A stretch of 54,210 bases of DNA, taken from contig CANKMT010000029.1 in the NCBI GenBank assembly GCA_947482825.1, positions 1-54,210 on the forward strand, written 5' to 3'. The notes beneath the pieces are model-generated. The model saw only the letters and a program-made list of their open reading frames with translations. It was not told where the DNA came from and did no database searches. Of this stretch, positions 16,792 through 25,383 are shown one piece after another. Positions within the stretch are counted from its first letter, which is position 1, and every line of letters begins with the position of its first letter. The position numbers were made by a program, and so were the translations under genes. This DNA comes from Betaproteobacteria bacterium. GTDB taxonomy: Bacteria; Pseudomonadota; Gammaproteobacteria; Burkholderiales; SG8-39.

Positions 16792-16927
16792 TCTTGGACT
16801 TTACACCCGGAACCTCGGTACCGGTCCGCCGGCCAAGCCGAGCCCGCACTCATGAAATAATGGGTCTCTAGGCGCCAGTCCGAGCCGGAACCTGTCGTCC
16901 CGCCCCCTTTCATCCTCCTTTTCCTCC

Positions 16928-18271
16928 ATGTCACTGACCTCCGGTCCGATCCTGCCGACCCTCTTGCGCCTCGCGCTGCCTAATGTGCTCGCGATGGCCA
17001 TGACAGTGCTGGTCGGAATCGCCGAGACGCGCTACGTGGGGCTGCTCGGCACCGCGCCGCTTGCGGCAATGGCGCTGGTGTTCCCGTTTGCGATGCTGGT
17101 GCAGATGATGTCTGCCGGCGCAATGGGCGGCGGCGTGTCCTCGGCGGTCAGCCGCGCGCTGGGCGCCGGCGATGCCGCGCGCGCAAAAACGCTGGCGCTG
17201 CATGCGGTCGTGATCGGCGCAGTCGTCGGCATCGTCACCTCGGTCGTGCTGATCGCGTTTGGCGGAACCCTGTACCGATTCCTCGGCGGTTCGGGCGACG
17301 TGCTCGACGAGGCAGTGCGCTACTCGGGCGTATTGTTCAGCGGCGCCGTGCTGATCTGGCTGGTCAACACCCTCGCTTCCATCTTGCGCGGCACCGGCGA
17401 CATGCGCGTGCCCTCGGCCACCATGCTTGCAAGCGCGATCCTGCAGATTGCCCTGGGCGGCGCGCTCGGCCTGGGATTCGGCCCGGTGCCAAGGCTGGGC
17501 ATGGTCGGCGTGGCGATCGGCCAGATCGTGGCGACCGGCGCCGGGGTCGCGTTCCTCTCCTGGTGGCTGATGAGCGGCCGCGGCCGGCTGCGCCTGGACT
17601 GGCGCGGCGTAACGCTGCGGCGCGAACTCTTCGCCGACATCCTCAAGGTCGGCGCGCTCGCCTGCCTCTCGCCGGTGCAATCGGTATTGACCGTGCTGAT
17701 CTTCACCGGCCTGGTCGCGCGCCTCGGGATTGCGCCGCTTGCCGGATACGGAATCGGCCAGCGCCTCGAGTTCCTGCTGATCCCGATCGCATTTGGCATT
17801 GGCGTGGCCGCAGTGCCCATGGTCGGCATGGCCATCGGCGCCGGCGACGTGGCACGCGCGCGCCGCGTCGCCTGGACTGCGGGAGCCGTGTCGGCCGTCA
17901 ACCTCGGTCTCATCGGCCTGGTGGTGTCGCTCGCGCCTGACCTGTGGGCCGGATTGTTCACCAACGATCCCGTCGTGCTCGACTACGCGCGCCAGTACTT
18001 GCGTTGGGCGGGACCGGGGTTCGCGCTGTTTGGCTTGGGTCTCACGCTGTACTTCGCTTCGCAAGGATCCGGACGCGTGCTCGGTCCGGTGCTCGCCTCG
18101 ACCTTGCGGCTGTTGCTGGTCGCCGGAGTCGGCGCGTGGCTCTTGTCGCGCGAGGCGAGCGCCTGGCAGTTCTTCGCGCTGGTCAGCGCGGGAATGATCG
18201 TCTACGGCATCGCCACGGCCGCCGCCATTCGGTTCACGCGCTGGGGACCGCGGGCCGGCGCGTCAACCTGA
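16928..18271 (+). CDS. MATE family efflux transporter
   Basis: 447 residues, almost entirely hydrophobic, with about 12 membrane segments in two similar halves. Typical MATE features: LPTLLRLALPNVLAMAMTVL in helix 1, TRYVGLLGTAPLAAMALVFP, a GGGVSSAVSRALGAGD loop and, in the second half, GIGVAAVPMVGMAIGAGD. It is an inner-membrane antiporter exporting drugs or metabolites with Na+ or H+. Convergent with the MDR gene downstream (24-bp gap). Substrate unknown. Confidence 0.9.
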   Translation: MSLTSGPILPTLLRLALPNVLAMAMTVLVGIAETRYVGLLGTAPLAAMALVFPFAMLVQMMSAGAMGGGVSSAVSRALGAGDAARAKTLALHAVVIGAVVGIVTSVVLIAFGGTLYRFLGGSGDVLDEAVRYSGVLFSGAVLIWLVNTLASILRGTGDMRVPSATMLASAILQIALGGALGLGFGPVPRLGMVGVAIGQIVATGAGVAFLSWWLMSGRGRLRLDWRGVTLRRELFADILKVGALACLSPVQSVLTVLIFTGLVARLGIAPLAGYGIGQRLEFLLIPIAFGIGVAAVPMVGMAIGAGDVARARRVAWTAGAVSAVNLGLIGLVVSLAPDLWAGLFTNDPVVLDYARQYLRWAGPGFALFGLGLTLYFASQGSGRVLGPVLASTLRLLLVAGVGAWLLSREASAWQFFALVSAGMIVYGIATAAAIRFTRWGPRAGAST

Positions 18272-18294
18272 AACTGCCAGTGCCCGCCGAAATC

Positions 18295-19323
18295 CTATTG
18301 CTTCTCGGCGCCGATCCTCACCAGCAACTTCCCCGTATTACCGCCGCTGAACAAAAGGCCCAGCGACTGCACTGCATTCTCGAGTCCCTCCACCACCGTG
18401 ACGCGATCCTTGACCTGGCCCGAAGCGACCCACGGACCCATGGCGGCGATGAACTCGCCCGTCTGCGCGGCGAAGTCGAGCACGATGAAGCCCTCCACCT
18501 TCAGGCGCTTCATGAGGATCAGCGGAAAGTTGTAGGGGCCGGGCACCGCGTCCTTTGCGTTGTATTGCGAGATCAGCCCGCATAGCGCAATCCGGCCCTT
18601 GAAGTTCATGTTGGCGATGACCGCGTCCATGATCGTGCCGCCGACGTTTTCGAAGTCCACGTCGATGCCGTTCGGGCAATGCTTCTTCAGCGCCGCCGCC
18701 ACGTCTTCAGTGCGGTAGTCGATGCAGGCGTCGAAGCCGAGTTCGTCGACGACATAGCGGCACTTGTCCGCCGAGCCGGCGATGCCGACGACGCGGCAAC
18801 CGAGAATCTTGCCGATCTGGCCGACGACCTGCCCGACCGCACCGGCCGCGGCCGAAACCACGATCGTCTCGCCCGCCTTGGGCTGGCCGATTTTGAGCAG
18901 GCCGAAATAAGCCGTCGCACCCGTCGAGCCCAGCGCGCTCATGAAACTCGTGAGCGGCAGGCCCGCAATCGCAGGAAGTTTCCTCGCCGGGAAAGGGCCG
19001 TCGCTGCGCGCGATCGAGTAGTCCTGCCATCCGCCGATGCCGGGCCGCACGTAGTCTCCGACCGCAAAGTCAGGATGATTGGAGACCTCCACGACGCCGA
19101 TCGTCCCGCCACGCATTACATCGCCGATGCGCACCGGCGGCATGTACTGCTCCTGGTCGGACATCCAGATGCGGTTGGTCGGGTCGAGCGAGAGATAGAC
19201 GTTGCGAACGAGGATCTCGCCCGGCCCGGGGACGGAGACCGGCTCGGTCACGAGTTCGAGATCGCCGGCGCTGATGTCGCCGACGGGGCGGCGGCGCAGG
19301 CGCCACTGGCGGTTCTGGGTCAT
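18295..19323 (-). CDS. NADP-dependent MDR oxidoreductase (CurA/leukotriene B4 12-hydroxydehydrogenase-like)
   Basis: 342 residues of the zinc-free medium-chain reductase type. GroES-like N-terminal domain: LRRRPVGDISAGDLELVTEP, NVYLSLDPTNRIWMSD. Rossmann part: SAAAGAVGQVVGQIGKILGC, then VGIAGSADKCRYVVDELGFD and CIDYRTEDVAAALKKHCPNG. These enzymes reduce alpha,beta-unsaturated ketones using NADPH. GAGGA lies before the ATG. The Nudix and second MDR genes follow the same direction upstream, so this may be the third gene of that run. Confidence 0.87.
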   Translation of the reverse strand: MTQNRQWRLRRRPVGDISAGDLELVTEPVSVPGPGEILVRNVYLSLDPTNRIWMSDQEQYMPPVRIGDVMRGGTIGVVEVSNHPDFAVGDYVRPGIGGWQDYSIARSDGPFPARKLPAIAGLPLTSFMSALGSTGATAYFGLLKIGQPKAGETIVVSAAAGAVGQVVGQIGKILGCRVVGIAGSADKCRYVVDELGFDACIDYRTEDVAAALKKHCPNGIDVDFENVGGTIMDAVIANMNFKGRIALCGLISQYNAKDAVPGPYNFPLILMKRLKVEGFIVLDFAAQTGEFIAAMGPWVASGQVKDRVTVVEGLENAVQSLGLLFSGGNTGKLLVRIGAEKQ

Positions 19324-19338
19324 TGCGGATTCCTCATC

Positions 19339-20193
19339 TCAGGCGAACAAGGCCTCAAACCCGCCGGCCGGCTCAAATCGCTCGTTGCGGTAGACCAGAA
19401 ACGAAGGCCCCGCGACCGCCCGCTCGCGCACCGGATGCCTCTCGTCGCCGGGAAAAGCGATGGCTCGAGAGTCTTCGTGCTTGAAGGGTTCGGGCTGGAT
19501 CGCGGGCGGCCGGCTCCCGCGCGCGGCGGCCATCGCATCGTCAACGCCGCGGTATCGCGAGAGCACGGCGAGGCTCATGATCTGCGCCGGCGCGAGGTTG
19601 ATCTCGCGCGCCCAGTATTGCTCGAGGACGGCCCGGGGACGCAGCCAGAGGCTCTCGGTGGCTTCATGGTCGTCGTGCCGCGCGGTCTGGGTGGCCGGCA
19701 TAGCCGCCAGGAAGAAGCGCGCGTCGAACCGCTTGTTGATCATTGCCGGCACGTTCGGCGTAATCCAGCGCGACCAGGGCACGAGATTGCCCCAGTCCGG
19801 CCGCAACCCGAGCCGCGCAACGATCTCGCCAAAGGCAACTCCCTGCCGCGCCTGCGCCCTTGCTTGGCGCACTTGCTCCTCGGTCGGCTCTTCGGCAAGC
19901 AACACGCCGGATTCTTCGAACGTCTCGCGGCATGCGGCAACGTAAAGCCCGATGGCCGCCACCGACGCCAGATCCGCCTCGCCGAGCGCAGCGTGAAGAC
20001 TGTCGTGCGGCGCGCCCAGGCTTTCCAGCAGCTTCGCGTCGGTGTCGGCGCGGTCCACTTTCCCACCGGGAAAAACATAAGCGCCGCCGAGCACGTCGGA
20101 GAGCCCATGGCGCTTCACCATGAATACTTCCATGCCCTGCAGCGCATCGCGCAACAGCACGACCGTCGCGGCCTCGCGCGCCGGCATGATCAT
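19339..20193 (-). CDS. Nudix hydrolase, NUDT19-like
   Basis: 284 residues. The Nudix box is split by an insertion of about 45 residues: GGAYVFPGGKVD, then CRETFEESGVLLAEE supplying the REtfEESG metal-binding part. This extended arrangement is characteristic of NUDT19-like enzymes, several of which cleave CoA and acyl-CoA diphosphate bonds. The ATG at 20193 overlaps the stop of the upstream MDR gene (ATGA), showing coupled translation. A longer extension upstream lies within that gene. CoA-related activity is suggested by family only. Confidence 0.83.
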   Translation of the reverse strand: MIMPAREAATVVLLRDALQGMEVFMVKRHGLSDVLGGAYVFPGGKVDRADTDAKLLESLGAPHDSLHAALGEADLASVAAIGLYVAACRETFEESGVLLAEEPTEEQVRQARAQARQGVAFGEIVARLGLRPDWGNLVPWSRWITPNVPAMINKRFDARFFLAAMPATQTARHDDHEATESLWLRPRAVLEQYWAREINLAPAQIMSLAVLSRYRGVDDAMAAARGSRPPAIQPEPFKHEDSRAIAFPGDERHPVRERAVAGPSFLVYRNERFEPAGGFEALFA

Positions 20194-21182
20194 TCGATCG
20201 GCCCGTTGGGCGCGACCAGGATCTTGCCCGCGCGGCTGTAGGCCGCGGCATGCCCCACCGCCTCGGCGATCTGCTCGATGGGATAGATCTTTTCGACCGG
20301 CACATCGATCTTGCCTTGCTTGATGCGTTCGGCCAGCCGATCGTAGATCGCCACGACTTGCGCACGATCCCGCTTGGCGAGGAATCGGCCCAGCAGGAAG
20401 CCGGTCAGGTTCAGGCCGCGATAGATCAACGCATGGGAAGGCATCTGGCAGGCCTCGCCGCTCAAGCCACCGTAGTTGCACACCGTGCCGCCATCGGCCA
20501 CGGCATCGGCGAGGCGATGGACCGCATTGCCCCCCACGCAATCGATCGCGTAGCGCACCTTTTCCCCGCCGATGGCTTTGGCGATGCGCGCGGCGAGGTC
20601 GGGGCCGTCTTCGATCACCTGATCCGCACCCCACTCTTTGAGCATCGGCGCGAGCTCGATGCGCCGCACGACGTTGATTGTGCGCAGGCCCTTGTCCCGG
20701 GCCAGGCCGATCAGGATCTTGCCGACCGCGGAATTGGCGCCGTTCTGGATCACCCAATCGCCCGCCTTCAACGACACGACGTCTTCGAGCAGCAGCAAGG
20801 CCGTCGGCGGATTGATGCGCAGCATGGCCGCCTGAGCCACGGAAATATCGCCCCGGACCTTGATCGCATCGCTTGCCTTGATGCGCCGCCTCTGCACCCA
20901 GTTCTCGCGCTGCATGCTGATGACGCGATCGCCGGGCTTCAGGTCGCTGACCGCCGAGCCGACCGCTGTGACCCTGCCTATGCATTCGGCCCCGGGCGTC
21001 ATCGGCAATGGCGGATGGATGGGGTTGCGCCCCATCAGCAACGACAGGTCGGCCGGGTTGATCGGGTGCGCCAGCACGTCGAACACGACTTCGTCGGCCG
21101 CGGGCGGCCCCGGGTCCGGGGCCTCCACGCAGCGCACAACCTCATGCGGGTTGCCGAATCCTTCGATGATTATTTTCTTCAC
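20190..21182 (-). CDS. MDR zinc-free quinone/enoyl reductase-like oxidoreductase
   Basis: 330 residues from a GTG at 21182 with GGAG seven bases upstream. It starts KKIIIEGFGNPHEVVRCVEA and has NPADLSLLMGRNPIHPPLP and the MECR-like PTALLLLEDVVSLKAGDWVI followed by NGANSAVGKILIGLARDKG, the NADPH-binding turn. This resembles trans-2-enoyl-thioester reductases (MECR/ETR family). It is coupled to the Nudix gene by a 4-bp overlap. If the Nudix enzyme acts on acyl-CoA, both would belong to thioester metabolism; that is inference. Confidence 0.85.
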   Translation of the reverse strand: MKKIIIEGFGNPHEVVRCVEAPDPGPPAADEVVFDVLAHPINPADLSLLMGRNPIHPPLPMTPGAECIGRVTAVGSAVSDLKPGDRVISMQRENWVQRRRIKASDAIKVRGDISVAQAAMLRINPPTALLLLEDVVSLKAGDWVIQNGANSAVGKILIGLARDKGLRTINVVRRIELAPMLKEWGADQVIEDGPDLAARIAKAIGGEKVRYAIDCVGGNAVHRLADAVADGGTVCNYGGLSGEACQMPSHALIYRGLNLTGFLLGRFLAKRDRAQVVAIYDRLAERIKQGKIDVPVEKIYPIEQIAEAVGHAAAYSRAGKILVAPNGPIE

Positions 21183-21206
21183 GGTTCACTCCAGGCCATA
21201 AGCGGG

Positions 21207-21271
21207 CAATGGCAGCATTTCGCCAGGAGACTCAAGCTTGGCGCGGACCTTTGTGAAAATATGGCAGCAAT
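21207..21271 (-). repeat. Intergenic 52-bp-spaced CTGCCA element, copy C
   Basis: On the minus strand the CTGCCA boxes start at 21267 and 21215, exactly 52 bp apart, in GATTGCTGCCAT and AAATGCTGCCAT context. The interior includes AAAGGTCCGCGCC, shared with copy D (AAGGTCCGC) and copy B (CCGCGCC), and can pair CGCCA with TGGCG. It lies between two minus-strand genes. Confidence 0.8.
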
Positions 21272-21298
21272 CGGTGCGCCGGGAATGAAGCTGCAACA

Positions 21299-21829
21299 TC
21301 AACGCCTGCCCCGGCCTCCGGGCTCCTTGTGGTAGTCCTTCAACAGCAGCACTTCGCGGACGATGCCCTCGTCGGAAAGCTGCACATACAAGTCGAATTC
21401 GGCTTGCGCATCGTTGTACATCCGGTATTCCCAAACGTTGCGATCCTGTAGCGCCAGCCGCGAGATGCGTGACGGGGGGCCGAGGATTTCTCTCACCTTG
21501 TCCGCCGTCGTCTCACCCGCGACCAGCTTTGCGACCGATTGCGTTGTCAGCACCTGCTCGACCGATTGCACCAAGCCTTGGGGAGAAAATCGCACGGCGT
21601 GCGTCGTAAATCCCCGAGGACCCGTCGTGTAATACCAGTTGGCGCTTCCGTCCGGAAATGCCAGCCTGTCCGGCGGCGAACCCATCAGTTCTTGCACGTC
21701 GCCCGCTTTCGATTGCCCGGGCACGAGCCCGCGACCATCGTACGTAGTGCAGCCCGCCAGCAGGAGCACAGCAGCCGCGCAACGCCACATCGCCAGTTCC
21801 GCACTTGGACGAACCGCACTCCTGTTCAT
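21299..21829 (-). CDS. Lipoprotein with two BamE/SmpA-like modules
   Basis: 176 residues with lipobox LLLAGC (cysteine 27) after a short hydrophobic stretch. The mature protein has two similar modules: LVPGQSKAGDVQELMGSPPD with NWYYTTGPRGFTTHAVRF, and LVAGETTADKVREILGPPSR with VWEYRMYNDAQAEFDLYV. Both follow the BamE/OmlA pattern 'G.t...V...lG.P....'. Single-module relatives help outer-membrane protein assembly; the duplication here is unusual. A strong AGGAGG precedes the ATG at 21829. Confidence 0.8.
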   Translation of the reverse strand: MNRSAVRPSAELAMWRCAAAVLLLAGCTTYDGRGLVPGQSKAGDVQELMGSPPDRLAFPDGSANWYYTTGPRGFTTHAVRFSPQGLVQSVEQVLTTQSVAKLVAGETTADKVREILGPPSRISRLALQDRNVWEYRMYNDAQAEFDLYVQLSDEGIVREVLLLKDYHKEPGGRGRR

Positions 21830-21868
21830 AGGCCCTCCCTCCTTGGTTCGGTTCCGGACTGGTTCGGG

Positions 21869-22846
21869 TCAGAGTTCAAGCTGCACGCCGACCGACTTCA
21901 CGATCGGCTCCCAACGGTTGTATTCGGTGCGCACCATCTTGGCAAAAGTCTCCGGGTCGCTGCCGCCGGGTATGAAGGCGAATTCGTTGAAGCGCTGCAC
22001 GACGTCGGGCAATTTCAGGATCTTCTGCACCTCGGCCGACATGCGCGCAACGACCTCGCGCGGCGTGCCCGCCGGCCCGTACATGCCGTAGAAGCCCGCG
22101 ATGTTCATGCCTTTGATGCCGGCCTCTTCCATGGTCGGCACCTCCGGCAACTGCGGCATGCGCTTGTCGAGGAAGAGGCCCAGCGCCCGCATCCGCCCCG
22201 AAGTGATCTGCGTACGCGTTGAGCCAAGGTCGATGATGATCGAATCGACCTGGCCTCCGACCACATCCGTGACCGCAGGCGCGCCGCCCTTGTAGGCGAT
22301 GTGCGTTGCGTCCAGGCCGTTTTGCATCGCGAAAAGGTGCCCGAGAAGGTGCCCGGTCGAGCCGTTGCCCCAAGAGGCGTACGACAATTTGCGGCCCTTG
22401 CCCCATTCGATGAATTCCTTCACCGTGCGCGCCGGGTTGTTGGCGTTGACGATCAGCATCACCGGCGAGCGGCAGATGTCGGTGACGTTGGCGAAATCCT
22501 TGAAGATGTCATACGGCAGGTTCTTGTAAAGCAACTGGTTCTGGTAGTGGAGCGCCAGGTTGATGAACCAGGTGTAGCCGTCCGGCGCCGACTTGGCGAC
22601 GAACTGGCTGGCGAGCGTGGTCGAAGCCCCGGGCTTGTGCTCCACGATCACCGGCTGGCCGAGGATAGACGAGAGTTTCTCGGCGATGGTGCGGGCGAGG
22701 ATGTCGCTGGTCGCGCCGGGGGGGAAGCCGATCACGATGCGCAAGGGGCGCGAGGGCCAGACTTGGCTGCGTGCTGCGCCTGGCATCACGGAAAGAGCGG
22801 CCGCGGCGGACGCGCCAAGAATGATGCGGCGGCGAATTGGGCGCAT
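21869..22846 (-). CDS. Bug/TctC-family binding protein with Tat-like signal
   Basis: 325 residues from the ATG at 22846, chosen because GGAAGG lies 8 bp upstream; a further in-frame ATG at 22891 lacks this. The leader MRPIRRRIILGASAAAAL has a twin-arginine-like RRR before the hydrophobic core. Bug motifs: WPSRPLRIVIGFPPGATSDI, VEHKPGASTTLASQFVA, HIAYKGGAPAVTDVVGGQ. Periplasmic binding protein; no membrane partners nearby. Divergent from the large haem-motif protein. Confidence 0.88.
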   Translation of the reverse strand: MRPIRRRIILGASAAAALSVMPGAARSQVWPSRPLRIVIGFPPGATSDILARTIAEKLSSILGQPVIVEHKPGASTTLASQFVAKSAPDGYTWFINLALHYQNQLLYKNLPYDIFKDFANVTDICRSPVMLIVNANNPARTVKEFIEWGKGRKLSYASWGNGSTGHLLGHLFAMQNGLDATHIAYKGGAPAVTDVVGGQVDSIIIDLGSTRTQITSGRMRALGLFLDKRMPQLPEVPTMEEAGIKGMNIAGFYGMYGPAGTPREVVARMSAEVQKILKLPDVVQRFNEFAFIPGGSDPETFAKMVRTEYNRWEPIVKSVGVQLEL

Positions 22847-23035
22847 CAGGCAAGCCTTCCTTCGATTGCACTGCAAAGGTTTTCGATGCAATGGAAAACA
22901 ATAGCGCTCATGGGTCTCCTCCCTGAATTTCTTGTAAGTTTAAGCGCGAATGTCGCTTCCTGTCGAAAGCGAATCCGCACCTGAGGTAGCATGGACGGAC
23001 AACGGGCACCAAGCCTGGAACTTCAGGGGACAAAC

Positions 23036-25189
23036 ATGAAATCGAGCAAGACCTTCCATTTCCTATTGGCTGGCGCCTGTTTCACAGCCCTGCCTGGCCT
23101 GTTGCCGGCACAGGCAATCGCCCAGCAAGCTGCAGTCGCCATCGACAAGGACGACATCGGCGGCGTCGTGCGCGGTCCCAAGGGGCCCGAAGCCGGCGTA
23201 TGGGTGATCGCCGAGACGACCGAGCTGCCGACGAAATTCGCCAAGATCGTCGTCACCGACGACAAGGGCCGCTACGTGATCCCCGACCTGCCGCTGAACG
23301 TGAACTACCAGGTCTGGGTCCGCGGCTATGGGCTGGTGGATTCGCCCAAGCAGCGCGCAAGGCCCGGCCAACTGCTGAATCTGACGGCAGTGCTCGCACC
23401 GAACGCGGCGGCCGCGGCGCACTACTACTCGGCGATCTACTGGTACTCGATGATGAAGATCCCGCCGGCCAAGGACTTCGGCGGCAGCACCGCGATCCCC
23501 AAAGACGTCACGCTGGAAACCTGGCGCCACCGCATGAACAACACCGACTGCATCGGCTGCCATCAGCTGGGCCAGGAATCCACGCGCACGATTCCGGCCG
23601 CGTTCGGCGAATTCAAGACCGGAGCCGAGGCGTGGACCCGCCGCGTCATGTCAGGCCAAACCGGCCCCTGGATGATCAACCGCCTGGGCAACCAGCTCGG
23701 CGCCGTGCCGTTCCAGTATTTCGGCGATTGGACCGACCGCGTGGCGAAGGGCGAACTGCCCAAGGCGAAGCCGCAGCGGCCCTCCGGCGTCGAGCGCAAT
23801 GTCGTCATCACTTCTTGGGAGTGGGGCACCGACAAGCAATTCCTCCACGACCTGATTTCCTCGGACCGGCGCAATCCGACGGTCAACCCCTATGGCCCGC
23901 TGTACGGATCGCCCGAATACTCGAGCGACGACATCCCGATCCTCGATCCGAAGACGCACACGGTGTCCACGTTCAAGATGACGATGGCCGATCCGAACGC
24001 GCCCGAATCGTTCGGCCCTCCCTTCCACGCCACCGCCGCCGCCAAGCCGCTCGCGCCCTCGGCCTACTGGGGCGACGAGAAGATCTGGGCGCAGAAGGCC
24101 AACAACCACAACGGCATGCTCGACCGGAAAGGCCGCGCCTGGTTCGCCGCAGCCGTGCGCGGTACAGACAACCCCGCTTTCTGCAAGAAGGGCTCCGACC
24201 ATCCCTCGGCGAAAGCGTTCCCGCTCGATATCTCGGGGCGCCAGGTGTCGATGCTCGACCCGAAGACGATGAAGTACAGCCACCTCGACACTTGCTTTGG
24301 CACCCATCACCCGCAGTTCGGTTATGACGCCGACGAAACGCTGTGGCTCTCAGGCAGTGGCCCTGTCGCGGGCTGGATCAATACGAAGCTGTGGGACGAG
24401 ACCGGCGACGTCGTCAAGGCCCAAGGTTGGGCGCCCTGGGTGCTAGACACCAACGGCAACGGCAAGGTGGACGACTACACCGATCCAGGGAAGCCCGGAG
24501 AAGCCGGAAAGGACATGCGCGTGGCGGGCTCAGGCCCCTATGCGGTGATGCCGCATCCGACCGACGGGTCGGTCTGGTACACCTTCAACGTGTTCGTCGG
24601 CCCTCCCGGGTTTATCCGCTTCGACCCGAAGACCAAGCTCTCCGAGTTCTATGCAATTCCCAAAGAAGGCATCGGCGTGCGCGGAGGCGACATCGACAAG
24701 AACGGCGTACTCTGGGGCTCGGGCTCGAACGGCAGCCTGATCAGCTTCGACCGCAGGAAGTGCAAGGGCCCGCTGAACGGACCGAATGCGACCGGCAATC
24801 ACTGCCCCGAAGGGTTCGCCTATCACCGCTATCCCGGACCGGGCTTCGCGGGTTTCGAAAAGGACAGCGCAGAGGCGAGCTACTACACCTGGGTCGACCA
24901 CCACAACACGCTCGGCCTCGGAGAGAACATCCCCATTTCGACGGCCAACCTGAATGACGGGTTCGTCGCGCTCAAGGACGGCAAGATGGTCATGTTGCGC
25001 ATCCCCTATCCGCTGGGCTTCTTTGCCAAGGGGTTGGACGGGCGCATCGACGACCCGAACGCGGGCTGGAAGGGCCGCGGGCTGTGGAGCACGAACGGCG
25101 ACCGCACGCCGTGGCTGATGGAGGGCGGCAAGGGTTCGAAGCCGCGCGCGGTGCATGTGCAGATCAGGCCGGATCCGCTGGCGAAGTAG
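23036..25189 (+). CDS. Exported CxxCH-containing protein with carboxypeptidase-regulatory-like domain
   Basis: 717 residues from the ATG at 23036, which has GGGGA upstream. Signal peptide FLLAGACFTALPGLLPAQAIA. Residues ~38-120 form a carboxypeptidase-regulatory-like beta-sandwich (GVVRGPKGPEAGVWVIAE, YVIPDLPLNVNYQVWVRGYG). A single haem c motif CIGCH (C172-H176) follows. The rest (~250-700) has repeated 'VSMLDPKTMKYSHLDTCF/FDPKTKLSEFYAIP' blades like streptogramin-lyase-type propellers. It is a periplasmic redox or binding protein, possibly for oxidation of a small organic substrate; substrate and partner are unknown. It stands alone. Confidence 0.75.
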   Translation: MKSSKTFHFLLAGACFTALPGLLPAQAIAQQAAVAIDKDDIGGVVRGPKGPEAGVWVIAETTELPTKFAKIVVTDDKGRYVIPDLPLNVNYQVWVRGYGLVDSPKQRARPGQLLNLTAVLAPNAAAAAHYYSAIYWYSMMKIPPAKDFGGSTAIPKDVTLETWRHRMNNTDCIGCHQLGQESTRTIPAAFGEFKTGAEAWTRRVMSGQTGPWMINRLGNQLGAVPFQYFGDWTDRVAKGELPKAKPQRPSGVERNVVITSWEWGTDKQFLHDLISSDRRNPTVNPYGPLYGSPEYSSDDIPILDPKTHTVSTFKMTMADPNAPESFGPPFHATAAAKPLAPSAYWGDEKIWAQKANNHNGMLDRKGRAWFAAAVRGTDNPAFCKKGSDHPSAKAFPLDISGRQVSMLDPKTMKYSHLDTCFGTHHPQFGYDADETLWLSGSGPVAGWINTKLWDETGDVVKAQGWAPWVLDTNGNGKVDDYTDPGKPGEAGKDMRVAGSGPYAVMPHPTDGSVWYTFNVFVGPPGFIRFDPKTKLSEFYAIPKEGIGVRGGDIDKNGVLWGSGSNGSLISFDRRKCKGPLNGPNATGNHCPEGFAYHRYPGPGFAGFEKDSAEASYYTWVDHHNTLGLGENIPISTANLNDGFVALKDGKMVMLRIPYPLGFFAKGLDGRIDDPNAGWKGRGLWSTNGDRTPWLMEGGKGSKPRAVHVQIRPDPLAK

Positions 25190-25347
25190 GCAACCGTCAA
25201 CGCACATTGCCGCCAAGGCCCGGGATCGGGCCTCTGCGTGAACACCTCGTCCGGCTCGTAGCAACACTGGCTGCGAGTTGTCAGCGCAAGTGCACGGGCG
25301 GTTCATGCGTTTAGAACGTATTCCGGCTTTGTGAGCCGCCTAATACC

Positions 25348-25376
25348 TTGCAATTTTAAACCCATACTTTCATAAT
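25348..25376 (+). promoter_or_regulatory. Sigma-70-like promoter, near-leaderless
   Basis: TTGCAA (25348-25353), a 17-bp spacer, then CATAAT (25371-25376). The -10 box overlaps the upstream ATG at 25375, and transcription should begin about 7 bp later, at or next to the ATG at 25384. This supports 25384 as the start and predicts a leaderless mRNA. Boxes are seen; promoter activity is inferred. Confidence 0.45.
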
Positions 25377-25383
25377 GCACGGT

